This document shows positions 38,585 to 46,940 of a DNA stretch of 64,000 nt, in pieces; position 1 is the stretch's first letter, and each line of letters opens with the position of its first letter. The translations under genes were made by a program, and so were the position numbers. Origin of the DNA: Nocardioides bizhenqiangii (GTDB lineage Bacteria > Actinomycetota > Actinomycetes > Propionibacteriales > Nocardioidaceae); contig NZ_CP141059.1 of assembly GCF_034661235.1 (NCBI RefSeq), positions 2,293,501-2,357,500 of the forward strand, in the 5' to 3' direction. The notes below the pieces were generated by a model. It saw only the letters and a list, made by a program, of their open reading frames with translations, was not told the DNA's origin and did no database searches.

Positions 38585-39601
38585 CTACGGCTGGAGCAGC
38601 ACCTTGATCGCGCGCCGCTCGTCCATCGCCCGGTATGCCTCCGGCGCCTCCTCGAGCGGGAGGGTCAGGTCGAAGACCCGACCGGGGTCGATCCGGCCAG
38701 CAACCACCAGGTCGAGCAGGTCCGGGAGGTAACGCCGCACCGGCGCGATGCCGCCGCGCAGCCCGACGTTCTTCTGGAACATCTTGCGGACCGGCAGCTC
38801 CACGCCGTGCGGCACGCCGACGAAGCCGACCATCGCGCCGGGGCGGGCGACGGCGAACGCCGCCCCCATCGAGTCGTCGGTGCCGACGCACTCGAGGACC
38901 GCGTCCGCCCCCACTCCCCCGGTGATCTCCTTGACTGCCTTGGCGCCCTCACGGCCGCGTTCGGCGACGATGTGGGTCGCGCCGAACGCGCTGGCCAGCT
39001 GCTGCCGGCTCTCGTGGCGGGACATGGCGATGATCGTCTCGGCGCCCATCACCGATGCGGCGAGCACGCCGCACAGTCCGACCGCACCGTCGCCGACCAC
39101 GACGACCGAGCCGCCGGCGGTGACGCCCGCCGACACCGCTGCGTGCCAGCCCGTCGGCATCACGTCGGACAGGGCAAGCAGCGACGCGAACAGCTCCGGA
39201 TCGGGCACACCGTCGGTGGCGACCAGGCTGCCGTCTGCCTGCCCTACCAGGGCGTACTCGCCCTGACCGCTCGCCGTCATGCCGAGGTTGACGCACGCGG
39301 ACTGCACGCCGGCCAGGCAGTGTGGACAGGAGTTGTCACAGGTGCAGAACGGCACGATCACGAAGTCACCGGGCCGGAAGTCGCTGACCTCGGCACCGAC
39401 CTCCTCCACGACGCCGATGCACTCGTGCCCGATCGTCGAGCCGGCCTGGATCGGGTTCTCCCCGCGGTAGGGCCAGAGGTCGGACCCGCAGACGCATCCG
39501 GCGGCGATCTTGACGATGGCGTCGGTGGGTCGTCTGATCGCGGGATCCGGCACGTCCTCGACGCGGACGTCGCGGGTCCCGTGGATCGTCGTGGCGCGCA
39601 T
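38585..39601 (-). CDS. Zinc-dependent alcohol dehydrogenase (MDR family)
   Basis: A 338-residue medium-chain dehydrogenase. The catalytic zinc site is visible as CVCGSDLWPYRG and GHECIGVVEEVG; the structural zinc lobe is CTCDNSCPHCLAGVQSAC with four cysteines. The NAD(P) fold carries GSVVVVGDGAVGLCGVLAA. Related enzymes handle formaldehyde, glutathione-independent aldehydes or polyols; the substrate here is unknown. ATG 39601 is used because GCAGGA lies at proper distance; ATG 39610 would add three residues. It diverges from the HTH-MurA gene with an 86-base gap. Confidence 0.9.
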   Translation of the reverse strand: MRATTIHGTRDVRVEDVPDPAIRRPTDAIVKIAAGCVCGSDLWPYRGENPIQAGSTIGHECIGVVEEVGAEVSDFRPGDFVIVPFCTCDNSCPHCLAGVQSACVNLGMTASGQGEYALVGQADGSLVATDGVPDPELFASLLALSDVMPTGWHAAVSAGVTAGGSVVVVGDGAVGLCGVLAASVMGAETIIAMSRHESRQQLASAFGATHIVAERGREGAKAVKEITGGVGADAVLECVGTDDSMGAAFAVARPGAMVGFVGVPHGVELPVRKMFQKNVGLRGGIAPVRRYLPDLLDLVVAGRIDPGRVFDLTLPLEEAPEAYRAMDERRAIKVLLQP

Positions 39602-39651
39602 GGCGGCCATCCTGCCGCACCGCGGATGACGCGCTCGGGGCGGCCGGGTTG

Positions 39652-39687
39652 TTGGCGATATCTCACATGTGAGTTACCGTCTTTGCC
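39652..39687 (+). promoter_or_regulatory. Probable leaderless promoter of the HTH-MurA gene with 12-bp palindrome
   Basis: A TTGGCG -35 (39652-39657), 17-base spacer and TACCGT -10 (39675-39680, fitting TAnnnT) are followed by seven bases and then the ATG at 39688. Transcription would therefore start at or within a base of the start codon, giving a leaderless mRNA. The spacer contains a perfect palindrome CTCACATGTGAG (39662-39673), flanked by TA on both sides one base out. A protein bound there would block polymerase, so the gene's own HTH is the prime candidate repressor. Confidence 0.6.
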
Positions 39688-41250
39688 ATGACAGTCTCCC
39701 CTGATGTCGAGAGCGAATCCGGCCACGGCACCGACTACAAGGGCCGGATCGGCAACCTGATCCGCGACGCGCGCAAGCATCGCGGGCTCACGCAGACCCA
39801 GCTCGCCGAACGCCTCGCCACCAGCCAGAGCGCGATCAACCGGATCGAGAAGGGCCACCAGAACCTCTCCCTCGAGATGCTGGCCCGGATCGGCTCGGCC
39901 CTCGACTCCGAGATCGTCGCCCTCGGTGCCGGCCCGACCCACCTGCGCGTCAAGGGCCCGACCACCCTGTCCGGCACCATCGACGTCAAGACCTCCAAGA
40001 ACGCCGGCGTCGCACTGCTGTGCGCGTCCCTCCTCAACCGGGGCCGCACCACGCTCCGCAAGGTCGCCCGGATCGAGGAGGTCAACCGCCTGCTCGAGGT
40101 TCTCGGCAGCCTCGGGGTCCAGACCCGATGGATCAACGAGGAGAACGACCTCGAGATCATCCCGCCCAAGGAGCTCGACCTCAGCCGGATCGACGAGGTG
40201 GCCGCGCGCCGGACCCGCTCCGTGCTGATGTTCCTCGGCCCGCTCCTCCACCGGGCGGAGACCTTCGAGCTCCCCTACGCAGGCGGCTGCAACCTCGGCA
40301 ATCGCACGGTCGAGCCGCACATGTCCGCCCTGCGGCCGTTCGGGCTCGAGGTCAAGGCCACCGACGGCTGGTACCACGGCCAGGTCAACCGGGCTATCGT
40401 CCCCGGCCGGCCGATCGTGCTCACGGAGCGCGGTGACACCGTGACCGAGAACGCGCTGATGGCGGCTGCGCTGCATCCCGGCACCACCGTCATCCGCAAC
40501 GCCTCGTCCAACTACATGGTCCAGGACCTCTGCTTCTACCTGCAGGCGCTGGGCGTCGGGGTCGAGGGCATCGGTACGACGACGCTCACCATCACCGGAC
40601 AGTCGGTCATCGACGTCGACGTCGACTACGCGCCGAGCGAGGACCCGATCGAAGCGATGTCGCTGCTCGCCGCGGCGATCGTCACCCAGTCCGAGATCAC
40701 GGTGCGGCGCGCGCCGATCGAGTTCCTCGAGATCGAGCTGGCCGTCCTCGAGGAGATGGGCTTCCGCTACGAGCTCTCCGAGGAGTACCTCGCCGCCAAC
40801 GGTCACACCCGCCTCGTCGACATCCGCACGCTGCCGTCCGAGCTGGTCGCCCCGCGCGACAAGATCCACCCGATGCCGTTCCCCGGCCTCAACATCGACA
40901 ACCTGCCGTTCTTCGCGGTCATCGCGGCGGTCGCGGAAGGCCAGACCTACATCCACGACTGGGTCTACGACAACCGCGCGATCTACCTGACCGACCTCAA
41001 CAAGCTCGGCGGCCGGGTGACCCTGCTCGACCCGCACCGGGTCATGATCGAGGGCCCGACGTCGTGGACCGGAGCCGAGCTGATGTGCCCGCCGGCGTTG
41101 CGTCCGGCCGTGGTCGTGCTGCTCGCGATGCTGGCCAGCAAGGGCACGTCGGTCCTGCGGGGCACCTACGTGATCCACCGCGGCTACGAGGATCTCGCCG
41201 AGCGGCTCAGCTCGCTCGGCGCCGAGATCGAAACGTTCCGGGACATCTGA
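39688..41250 (+). CDS. XRE-type HTH fused to MurA-like enolpyruvyl transferase
   Basis: A 520-residue two-part protein. Residues about 20-75 are a Cro/C1-type HTH (RIGNLIRDARKHRGLTQTQLAERLATSQSAINRIEKG). Residues about 84-520 are an EPSP-synthase-fold domain like UDP-GlcNAc 1-carboxyvinyltransferase. Catalytic landmarks appear kept: K104-N105 in SKNAG, the PEP-binding cysteine position C201 in YAGGCNLGNRTVEP, and the terminal HRGYEDLAERL. MurA makes the first committed peptidoglycan precursor from UDP-GlcNAc and PEP. Whether this paralogue is an enzyme, a UDP-GlcNAc sensor or both cannot be told. Identity to housekeeping MurA is clearly reduced. Confidence 0.88.
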   Translation: MTVSPDVESESGHGTDYKGRIGNLIRDARKHRGLTQTQLAERLATSQSAINRIEKGHQNLSLEMLARIGSALDSEIVALGAGPTHLRVKGPTTLSGTIDVKTSKNAGVALLCASLLNRGRTTLRKVARIEEVNRLLEVLGSLGVQTRWINEENDLEIIPPKELDLSRIDEVAARRTRSVLMFLGPLLHRAETFELPYAGGCNLGNRTVEPHMSALRPFGLEVKATDGWYHGQVNRAIVPGRPIVLTERGDTVTENALMAAALHPGTTVIRNASSNYMVQDLCFYLQALGVGVEGIGTTTLTITGQSVIDVDVDYAPSEDPIEAMSLLAAAIVTQSEITVRRAPIEFLEIELAVLEEMGFRYELSEEYLAANGHTRLVDIRTLPSELVAPRDKIHPMPFPGLNIDNLPFFAVIAAVAEGQTYIHDWVYDNRAIYLTDLNKLGGRVTLLDPHRVMIEGPTSWTGAELMCPPALRPAVVVLLAMLASKGTSVLRGTYVIHRGYEDLAERLSSLGAEIETFRDI

Positions 41251-41251
41251 G

Positions 41252-41277
41252 CCACTGCCGAGCTCGCGAGGCAGTGG
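41252..41277. repeat. Hairpin with GAGCTCGCGA loop, unit 1
   Basis: CCACTGCC (41252-41259) and GGCAGTGG (41270-41277) form a perfect 8-bp stem around the 10-base loop GAGCTCGCGA, starting two bases after the HTH-MurA stop. A second hairpin with the same loop but a different stem begins 50 bases on. The position suits mRNA 3'-end protection or attenuation; no T-run follows. Confidence 0.75.
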
Positions 41278-41302
41278 ATCCAGGAGCCAGACCGAGTAGC
41301 GC

Positions 41303-41326
41303 CACGACCGAGCTCGCGAGGTCGTG
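41303..41326. repeat. Hairpin with GAGCTCGCGA loop, unit 2
   Basis: CACGACC (41303-41309) and GGTCGTG (41320-41326) form a 7-bp stem around the identical loop GAGCTCGCGA. Both units begin with GCCA and are exactly 50 bases apart. Stem bases differ from unit 1 at both arms in a compensating way, so the structure and loop rather than the stem sequence are conserved. This looks like a REP-type genomic repeat. Confidence 0.75.
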
Positions 41327-41363
41327 ACGCGCGTATCGAGATCACATCTGCAAGGCTCAGCAC

Positions 41364-42131
41364 ATGGCGTACCTCTCGCACGGGCGGGTCCTGGCGTTCG
41401 CCCACCGGGGTGGGGCCTACCACCCCGAGATCGAGGGGCTCGAGAACACGCTGGCCGCGTTCCGGCACGCGGTGGAGCTCGGTTACACCTACCTCGAGAC
41501 CGACGTGCACGTCACCAAGGACGGCGCCCTGCTGGCCTTCCACGACCACGTGCTCGACCGCGTGACCGACCGGATGGGCTCGATCGCCGACCTGACGCTC
41601 TCCGAGATCCGCGAGGCACGGATCGCCGGCCGTGAGGAGATCCCCACCTTCGGCCAGCTCCTCGAATCATTCCCGGACGCCTTCTTCAACATCGACATCA
41701 AGGGCCCGGGCGCGGCGGCGGTGCTGGCGGACGTCATCCGTGCCCACGAGCTCTGGGACCGGGTGCTCGTCGGCTCGTTCTCACCGGCCCGGATCCGTGA
41801 GTTCCGCCGGCTCACCGACGGCCGGGTGCCGACCGCGGCGCACGTCTGGGAGATCCTCGCCTTCCGTTTCCTGCCCAGCGCGCCGCTCGCCGACCGGCTC
41901 GCGGGGCGCCACTTCGTCGCGTTCCAGATACCCCACCGGCGGTACGGATTGCGCGTCGTCACCCCCGGCCTGGTCCGCCGCGCGCACGCCACCGGCAAGC
42001 AGGTGCACGTCTGGACCGTCGACGACCCCGACGAGATGCGGCTGCTGCTCGACCTCGGGGTCGACGGCCTCTTCACGGACCGCACGGACCTGCTCAAGGA
42101 TGTGCTGCTGGCCAGAGGTCAGTGGCAGTAG
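41364..42131 (+). CDS. Glycerophosphodiester phosphodiesterase family protein
   Basis: A 255-residue GDPD TIM-barrel enzyme. AFAHRGGAYHPEIEGLENTLAAF holds the HRG catalytic histidine, LETDVHVTKDGALLAFHDHVLDRVTD the metal-binding E-x-D and second histidine, and VHVWTVDDPDEMRLLLDLGVDGLFTD the C-terminal block. It hydrolyses glycerophosphodiesters to glycerol-3-phosphate and an alcohol. There is no signal peptide, so action is cytoplasmic. The transporter gene starts 23 bases downstream, suggesting a two-gene unit. Confidence 0.92.
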   Translation: MAYLSHGRVLAFAHRGGAYHPEIEGLENTLAAFRHAVELGYTYLETDVHVTKDGALLAFHDHVLDRVTDRMGSIADLTLSEIREARIAGREEIPTFGQLLESFPDAFFNIDIKGPGAAAVLADVIRAHELWDRVLVGSFSPARIREFRRLTDGRVPTAAHVWEILAFRFLPSAPLADRLAGRHFVAFQIPHRRYGLRVVTPGLVRRAHATGKQVHVWTVDDPDEMRLLLDLGVDGLFTDRTDLLKDVLLARGQWQ

Positions 42132-42153
42132 TCTCCCGGCGGGAGGGGAGCCC

Positions 42154-43536
42154 ATGAACAGCACGACGCCCATCGCGGACCTAGGACCGCTCAACCGCGC
42201 CCGCGAGCAGAAGGCGTGGTTCTTCTACGACTGGGCGAACTCGGCGTTCGCGACCACGATCGCCGGGGTCCTGTTCGCGCCGTACCTGATCACCATCGCC
42301 GAGCGCGCCGCCTGCGGGTTCGTCGGCGACGAGGACCGGAAGTGCCGCGAGACGCTCGAGGTGCTCGGCATCGGCATCGCGCCCGGGTCGCTGCCGTCGT
42401 ACGTCATCACGCTGTCCACGGTGCTGGGAGCAGTCCTCTACCCGCTGATCGGTGCGATGGCCGACCGCACCGAGCGGAAGACCGACCTCCTCGCGGGCTT
42501 CGCATGGGTGGGCGCGGCCGCCGCCGGGCTGCTGTTCTTCCTGACCGACGACCGCTGGCTGTTCGGCAGCCTGGTCTTCCTCGTGGCCAACCTCTGCTTC
42601 GGCGCGTCGATCGTGATCAGCGACTCCCTGCTCAACCTGATCTCCGAGGAGCACGAGCGCGACCGGGTGTCGTCCGTCGGATGGGCCTACGGGTACGCCG
42701 GCGGCGGGCTGCTGCTCGCCGCCAACTTCCTCGTCGTGACCTTCCACGACTCGATCGGACTCAGCACCGAGATGGCGGTGCGGATCAGCCTGCTCTCCGG
42801 CGCCGTCTGGTGGGCGGCGTTCACCCTGATCCCGTGGCGCGGCATCAAGGACAAGCCGCCCGTAGGTGTCGAGGAGGCCAGCGGCGGTCTCGTGGCCCGG
42901 TCGTTCGGCCAGCTGCTGGCGACGCTCAAGGACCTCCGCAACTATCCGGTGGCGGTGACCTTCCTCCTCGCCTACCTGTTCTTCAACGACGGCATCCAGA
43001 CGGTGATCGCGTCGGCCGCGATCTTCGGCGAGAAGGAGCTCGGCTTCGACACCGGCGTCGTGCTCGGCGCCTACCTCCTGGTGCAGTTCGTGGCGGTCGG
43101 TGGCGCGATCGCGTTCGGCCGGGCGGCGGCGCGTGTCGGCGCCAAGCGGGTGATCCTGGCCGGCCTCGTCGTCTGGATGGTGATCGTCACCGTGGCGCTG
43201 TTCGTGCCGGAGGAGAACCTGGTCGCGTTCCTCCTGCTCGCCACGGCCATCGGCATCGTCCTGGGGGGCACCCAGGCGCTCGCCCGCTCCTACTTCTCCC
43301 TGCTCATCCCCCGCGGCAAGGAGGCGGAGTTCTTCAGCCTCTACCACGCGATGGACCGCGGTACGTCGTGGCTCGGCACGCTCACGTTCGGCCTCGTCTA
43401 CCAGTTCAGCGGGTCCTACCGACCGGCCGTCTTCGCGCTCATCGTGTTCTTCACCATCGGCGGGCTGCTGCTCCTGCGCGTCGACACCGAGCGCGGCATC
43501 CGGGACGCGGGCAACGACCGCCCCGCGATTGTCTGA
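42154..43536 (+). CDS. MFS transporter, UMF1/Atg22-like
   Basis: A 460-residue membrane protein starting at ATG 42154 behind GGGAGGGGA. About 12 hydrophobic helices are present. WFFYDWANSAFATTIAGVLF at residue 23 is the signature of the Atg22/UMF1 subgroup of the major facilitator family; GGTQALARSYFSLLIPRGKEAEFF is the other hallmark. Yeast Atg22 exports amino acids from the vacuole, while bacterial members are poorly studied. An extracellular loop with paired cysteines (CGFVGDEDRKC) follows helix 1. It follows the GDPD gene closely. Confidence 0.88.
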   Translation: MNSTTPIADLGPLNRAREQKAWFFYDWANSAFATTIAGVLFAPYLITIAERAACGFVGDEDRKCRETLEVLGIGIAPGSLPSYVITLSTVLGAVLYPLIGAMADRTERKTDLLAGFAWVGAAAAGLLFFLTDDRWLFGSLVFLVANLCFGASIVISDSLLNLISEEHERDRVSSVGWAYGYAGGGLLLAANFLVVTFHDSIGLSTEMAVRISLLSGAVWWAAFTLIPWRGIKDKPPVGVEEASGGLVARSFGQLLATLKDLRNYPVAVTFLLAYLFFNDGIQTVIASAAIFGEKELGFDTGVVLGAYLLVQFVAVGGAIAFGRAAARVGAKRVILAGLVVWMVIVTVALFVPEENLVAFLLLATAIGIVLGGTQALARSYFSLLIPRGKEAEFFSLYHAMDRGTSWLGTLTFGLVYQFSGSYRPAVFALIVFFTIGGLLLLRVDTERGIRDAGNDRPAIV

Positions 43537-43570
43537 TCCCGTCGTCGATACCCGATGATTCTGCGGGGAT

Positions 43571-43596
43571 GAAACCTTTTCACGCCGGGTAGCGTT
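43571..43596 (+). promoter_or_regulatory. Candidate ECF-sigma promoter of rbpA
   Basis: GAAACC (43571-43576) and CGTT (43593-43596) with a 16-base spacer resemble the GGAACC-N16-CGTT/CGTC class used by ECF sigma factors. rbpA in Streptomyces is under the thiol-oxidative sigma factor SigR, whose -35 is GGAAT; the match here is closer to the SigE/SigM type. The leader to ATG 43699 also holds a CCGGGG/CCCCGG hairpin at 43629-43645. Confidence 0.4.
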
Positions 43597-43698
43597 GAAG
43601 TAGTAACGGCCGCGTCGGTCAACAGCGCCCGGGGAGATCCCCCGGCGACCACGCTGCCGGACCCAGCCAGGAGCAGGGTCACGACATGGGAGGAAATC

Positions 43699-44085
43699 AT
43701 GGCGGAGCGCACCTTGCGAGGCGCACGACTGGGCGGCCAGTCGTTCGAGGACGAGCGCGGCATCGAGTTCGCAGCTCGCCAGCAGGTCGGATACCTCTGC
43801 CCCCACGGGCACTCGTTCGAGATCACGATGTCGATCGAGGCCGATGTCCCCGCTGTCTGGGAGTGCCCGCGCTGTGGCGCGGAGGCCGAGAGCACGGCCG
43901 GCATCGAGCGCGTGGAGAAGGCTGAGAAGCCCCAGCGCACCCACTGGGACATGCTGCTGGAGCGGCGCTCCGAGAAGGAGCTCGAGGACATCCTGACCGA
44001 GCGGCTCGAGCTGCTCCGGGGCGGCGAGATCGGTCCTGCCCACCTGCACCGCACCGGCCGCAAGCGCAAGGCCGCCAACGCCTGA
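43699..44085 (+). CDS. rbpA: RNA polymerase-binding protein RbpA
   Basis: A 128-residue actinobacterial transcription factor. It binds the principal sigma factor and RNA polymerase, stabilises the open complex and moderates rifampicin sensitivity. MAERTLRGARLGGQSFEDERGIEFAARQQVGY is the N-terminal tail and start of the core, with zinc-ligand candidates C34, H38, C56 and C59. The C-terminal sigma-interaction domain includes RTHWDMLLERRSEKELEDIL. Start ATG 43699 has GGGAGGAAAT just upstream. It shares the window with helR, another rifamycin-related polymerase factor. Confidence 0.97.
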   Translation: MAERTLRGARLGGQSFEDERGIEFAARQQVGYLCPHGHSFEITMSIEADVPAVWECPRCGAEAESTAGIERVEKAEKPQRTHWDMLLERRSEKELEDILTERLELLRGGEIGPAHLHRTGRKRKAANA

Positions 44086-44099
44086 GCGCGTGCGGGGAC

Positions 44100-44576
44100 T
44101 CAGTCCTCGACGACCTCGCCCCGGACGACGGTGTCCCCTGCCGTCGGGCCGGGAGCCCGTCCTGCCCGGCCGACCGCGACGGTCGTGAGCCGCGACCCGA
44201 CGTAGACCGAGAGGGCGCGTCGGAAGAGCGGCCGGGTGAAGGGCAGCACCAGCAGGAACCCCACCACGTCGGTGGCGAAGCCGGGCGTCAGGAGCAGGGT
44301 GCCGCCGATCAGGATGAGGGCGCCGTCGGCGAGCTCCTTGGCGGGCGGCCGATAGCTGTCGAGCGCGGCGCGCAGAGCCTGCCAGGCGCGGCGGCCCTCC
44401 CGCTTGACCAGCCAGGCGCCGATCATGCTGTCGAGGACCAGCAGCCCGATCGTCCACCACGCACCGATGGCCTGACCGACCTGGATGACGACGTAGATCT
44501 CGACCAGCGGCACGACGACGAACGCGACGAACAGGATCAGGGGCAGCCACCGGCGCCGGCGCCTCGTCGTACTCAC
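44100..44576 (-). CDS. FxsA family membrane protein
   Basis: A 158-residue protein starting at GTG 44576. The RRRRRWLPLILFVAFVVVPLVEIYVVIQVG opening, the IGLLVLDSMIGAWLVKREGRRAW middle and LILIGGTLLLTPGFATDVVGFLLVLPFTR are standard FxsA/UPF0716 blocks with two or three membrane helices. E. coli FxsA relieves phage T7 exclusion when overproduced; the normal role is unknown. It lies 14 bases downstream of the polyprenol-phosphate mannose synthase gene on the same strand. Confidence 0.9.
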   Translation of the reverse strand: MSTTRRRRRWLPLILFVAFVVVPLVEIYVVIQVGQAIGAWWTIGLLVLDSMIGAWLVKREGRRAWQALRAALDSYRPPAKELADGALILIGGTLLLTPGFATDVVGFLLVLPFTRPLFRRALSVYVGSRLTTVAVGRAGRAPGPTAGDTVVRGEVVED

Positions 44577-44590
44577 ACTCCGAGCGTAGA

Positions 44591-45385
44591 TCAGCGGCGG
44601 TTGCGCCTGCGTGCCTGCGCCTGCTCCCAGCGCTCGCGGAGGCCCCACAGGGTGATCCGCTCGAGCGACTCGAGGGCGACCTGCCTGCTCATCTTGGACT
44701 CGCCCCGCACCCGCTCGATGAACTCGATCGGCACCTCGCGCACGACCATGCCGGCCCGAAGGCAGCGGGTGACCAGGTCGGTCTGGAAGACGTAGCCGGT
44801 CGATCGCACCGACGCCAGGTCGATCTTCTCCAACGCCTCGCGCCGGAAGACCCGGTAGCCGGCGGTGGCGTCGTGGACGTCGATGCCGAGCAGCAGCCGG
44901 ACGTAGAGGTTGCCGCCCCGCGAGAGCACCTCGCGGCGTCGGGGCCAGTTGACGACACTGCCGCCGGGCACCCACCTCGAGCCGATCACGAGGTCCGCGG
45001 AGCGCACCGCGTCCAGGAGCCGGTGCAGCTGCTCCGGCTGGTGCGACCCGTCCGCGTCCATCTCGCCGACGACGTCGTAGCCGGCCGCGAGCGCCCACGC
45101 GAACCCGGCGAGGTAGGCCGCGCCGAGACCGCCCTTGCCGGTCCGGTGCAGGACGTGGACCTGTGCGTCCTCCGCGGCCAGCGCGTCGGCGATGTCGCCG
45201 GTGCCGTCCGGTGAGTTGTCGTCGACGACGAGTACGTCGACACCCGGCTGCGCGCGACGGAGCCGCCCGACGATCCAGGCCAGGTTGGCCGCCTCGTCGT
45301 ACGTCGGGATGACGACGACCACCCGGCCCGGTCCGCGGGCACGGTCGACGTCAGCGGTCTCGGCTTCAGCCAACGGAGGTCTCAC
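44591..45385 (-). CDS. ppm1: Polyprenol monophosphomannose synthase-like glycosyltransferase
   Basis: A GT2 glycosyltransferase of about 264 residues. [31 protein letters not shown] and [14 protein letters not shown] hold the GDP-mannose and metal-binding D-x-[23 protein letters not shown] and [11 protein letters not shown] are typical of dolichol/polyprenol-phosphate mannose synthases. It makes polyprenyl-phosphomannose for lipoglycans or protein mannosylation. GTG 45385 is chosen but weakly supported; upstream in-frame starts exist to 45445. It overlaps the lnt 3' end by about 20 bases. In mycobacteria the two domains are fused in one Ppm1 protein. Confidence 0.88.
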   Translation of the reverse strand: MRPPLAEAETADVDRARGPGRVVVVIPTYDEAANLAWIVGRLRRAQPGVDVLVVDDNSPDGTGDIADALAAEDAQVHVLHRTGKGGLGAAYLAGFAWALAAGYDVVGEMDADGSHQPEQLHRLLDAVRSADLVIGSRWVPGGSVVNWPRRREVLSRGGNLYVRLLLGIDVHDATAGYRVFRREALEKIDLASVRSTGYVFQTDLVTRCLRAGMVVREVPIEFIERVRGESKMSRQVALESLERITLWGLRERWEQAQARRRNRR

Positions 45386-46940
45386 TCGGACTCGGGGACG
45401 TCTCGGGCGCCGGCGCGTCGCTGGCGTCTCGGGTGGACGCGGCATCTTCTTCCCGCTGCCGACGGTACGCGATCGCGCCCAGCACGAGACCGAGGAGCGC
45501 CAGCCCGGTGAGGACTCTCGCCGGCCAGGCCCCCAGCCTGATCGCCGGCGTCAGCTCGGTGCTCAGACCGACCTGTTCCACGAGCACGGCCGTCGTCCGC
45601 GGATCGGCCGACGCCACCACGGTGCCGTCCGGGGCGATCACGCCGGTGATGCCGTTGGTGGCTGCCACCACCAGCCAGCGGCCGGACTCGATCGCCCGGA
45701 GCCGGGTGATCGCGAACTGCTGGTCGATCTGGTCGGTGAAGATGAAGCTCGCGTTGCTGGTCTGGACGGTCATCAGCTCCGCGCCCTCCTGCAGCTGGTC
45801 GCGCGCCACGTCGTCGTAGGCGACGTCGAAGCAGATCGCGTCGGCGACCTTGATCCCCGCGACCTGGATCGGGCTGGTGCGGGTGCCGCTCTTCATGTCG
45901 CGGCCGATCTCGCGGAGCGCACCGAAATTGGGGTCCCAGTAGCGGCGGAACGGGATGTACTCGCCGTAGGCCACGGGGTGCTGCTTGGTGTAGCGCTCCC
46001 CCGGTCCGGTGACGGGATCCCACACGATTCCCTGGTTGAGGACGTGGTCCTCGCCGTCGTCGATCAATCCGCCGACGACCACCGGCACGCCCACCGCGGC
46101 AACGGCCTCGCGAATGCCGTCGTTGACGTCGCTCTCCCGGAACGGGTCGACCGCCGTCGAGTTCTCGGGCCAGAGCACGAAGTCGGGGCGCACGTCACCG
46201 TCGGCCAGGTCGATGGTCGCGTCGACGTGGTTGCGGGTGACGCCGCGGTGGTCGTAGAGGATGTCGTCGGCCGGCCCGGGCAGGTTGCCCTGCACCGCCG
46301 CCACGACCGCCGACCCCGTCACCTCCGTCTCGTAGGGCGCGACGGTCGGGATCACCAGCACGGCCAGGATCGCCAGGGCTCCTCCGAACCCGAGCTGCCG
46401 GGCGCGCGGGACCGGTGCCTCCGACCGGTCCAACCACGTCTCGACGCCTGCGGCCAGCAGGAAGCCGACCAGTGCGAGCAGGAAGGACAGGCCGGTCATG
46501 CCGACGTACGCGAGTGCTGCTGCGACGGGGGTGTCCACGACCGCGAAACCGAGCCGTCCCCAGGGCATCCCGCTGAACGGCCAGCCGCTCCGAAGGCCGT
46601 CGGCGGCCGTCCACGTGGCGGCCAGCCAGACCGGCCAGGCCGGGAGCCGACGGACGAGGGGGACGGCGAGCCCCACCAGGCCGTAGAACAGCGCCTCGAT
46701 GGCGGACAGCGCCACCCAGGCGTCGGGACCGATCGACGTCCGCATCCAGTCGATGTGGGTGAAGTAGAACGCCACCCCGAAGACCAGTCCCACCAGCCCG
46801 GAGCGCCAGAAGGTGAGATCGCGCGTCGCGAGCGCAAAGGCGGCCAGCCCGAACGGCAGGAGGTAAGGGATCGCGATCGGCTCGAACGACGCCGTGAGCG
46901 CCAGGCCGCCGAGGGCGGCGAGAACGAGGCGGAGCGGCAC
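45366..46940 (-). CDS. lnt: Apolipoprotein N-acyltransferase
   Basis: A 524-residue membrane enzyme that adds the third acyl chain to lipoproteins. Six or more helices occupy residues about 5-205. The nitrilase-like periplasmic domain then carries the triad glutamate in [12 protein letters not shown], lysine in [17 protein letters not shown], and cysteine in [15 protein letters not shown] last helix near residue 480 and an acidic Ser/Pro-rich tail follow. The window encodes several lipoproteins that could be substrates. It is translationally overlapped with the mannose synthase gene. Confidence 0.95.
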   Translation of the reverse strand: MPLRLVLAALGGLALTASFEPIAIPYLLPFGLAAFALATRDLTFWRSGLVGLVFGVAFYFTHIDWMRTSIGPDAWVALSAIEALFYGLVGLAVPLVRRLPAWPVWLAATWTAADGLRSGWPFSGMPWGRLGFAVVDTPVAAALAYVGMTGLSFLLALVGFLLAAGVETWLDRSEAPVPRARQLGFGGALAILAVLVIPTVAPYETEVTGSAVVAAVQGNLPGPADDILYDHRGVTRNHVDATIDLADGDVRPDFVLWPENSTAVDPFRESDVNDGIREAVAAVGVPVVVGGLIDDGEDHVLNQGIVWDPVTGPGERYTKQHPVAYGEYIPFRRYWDPNFGALREIGRDMKSGTRTSPIQVAGIKVADAICFDVAYDDVARDQLQEGAELMTVQTSNASFIFTDQIDQQFAITRLRAIESGRWLVVAATNGITGVIAPDGTVVASADPRTTAVLVEQVGLSTELTPAIRLGAWPARVLTGLALLGLVLGAIAYRRQREEDAASTRDASDAPAPETSPSPSETSVG

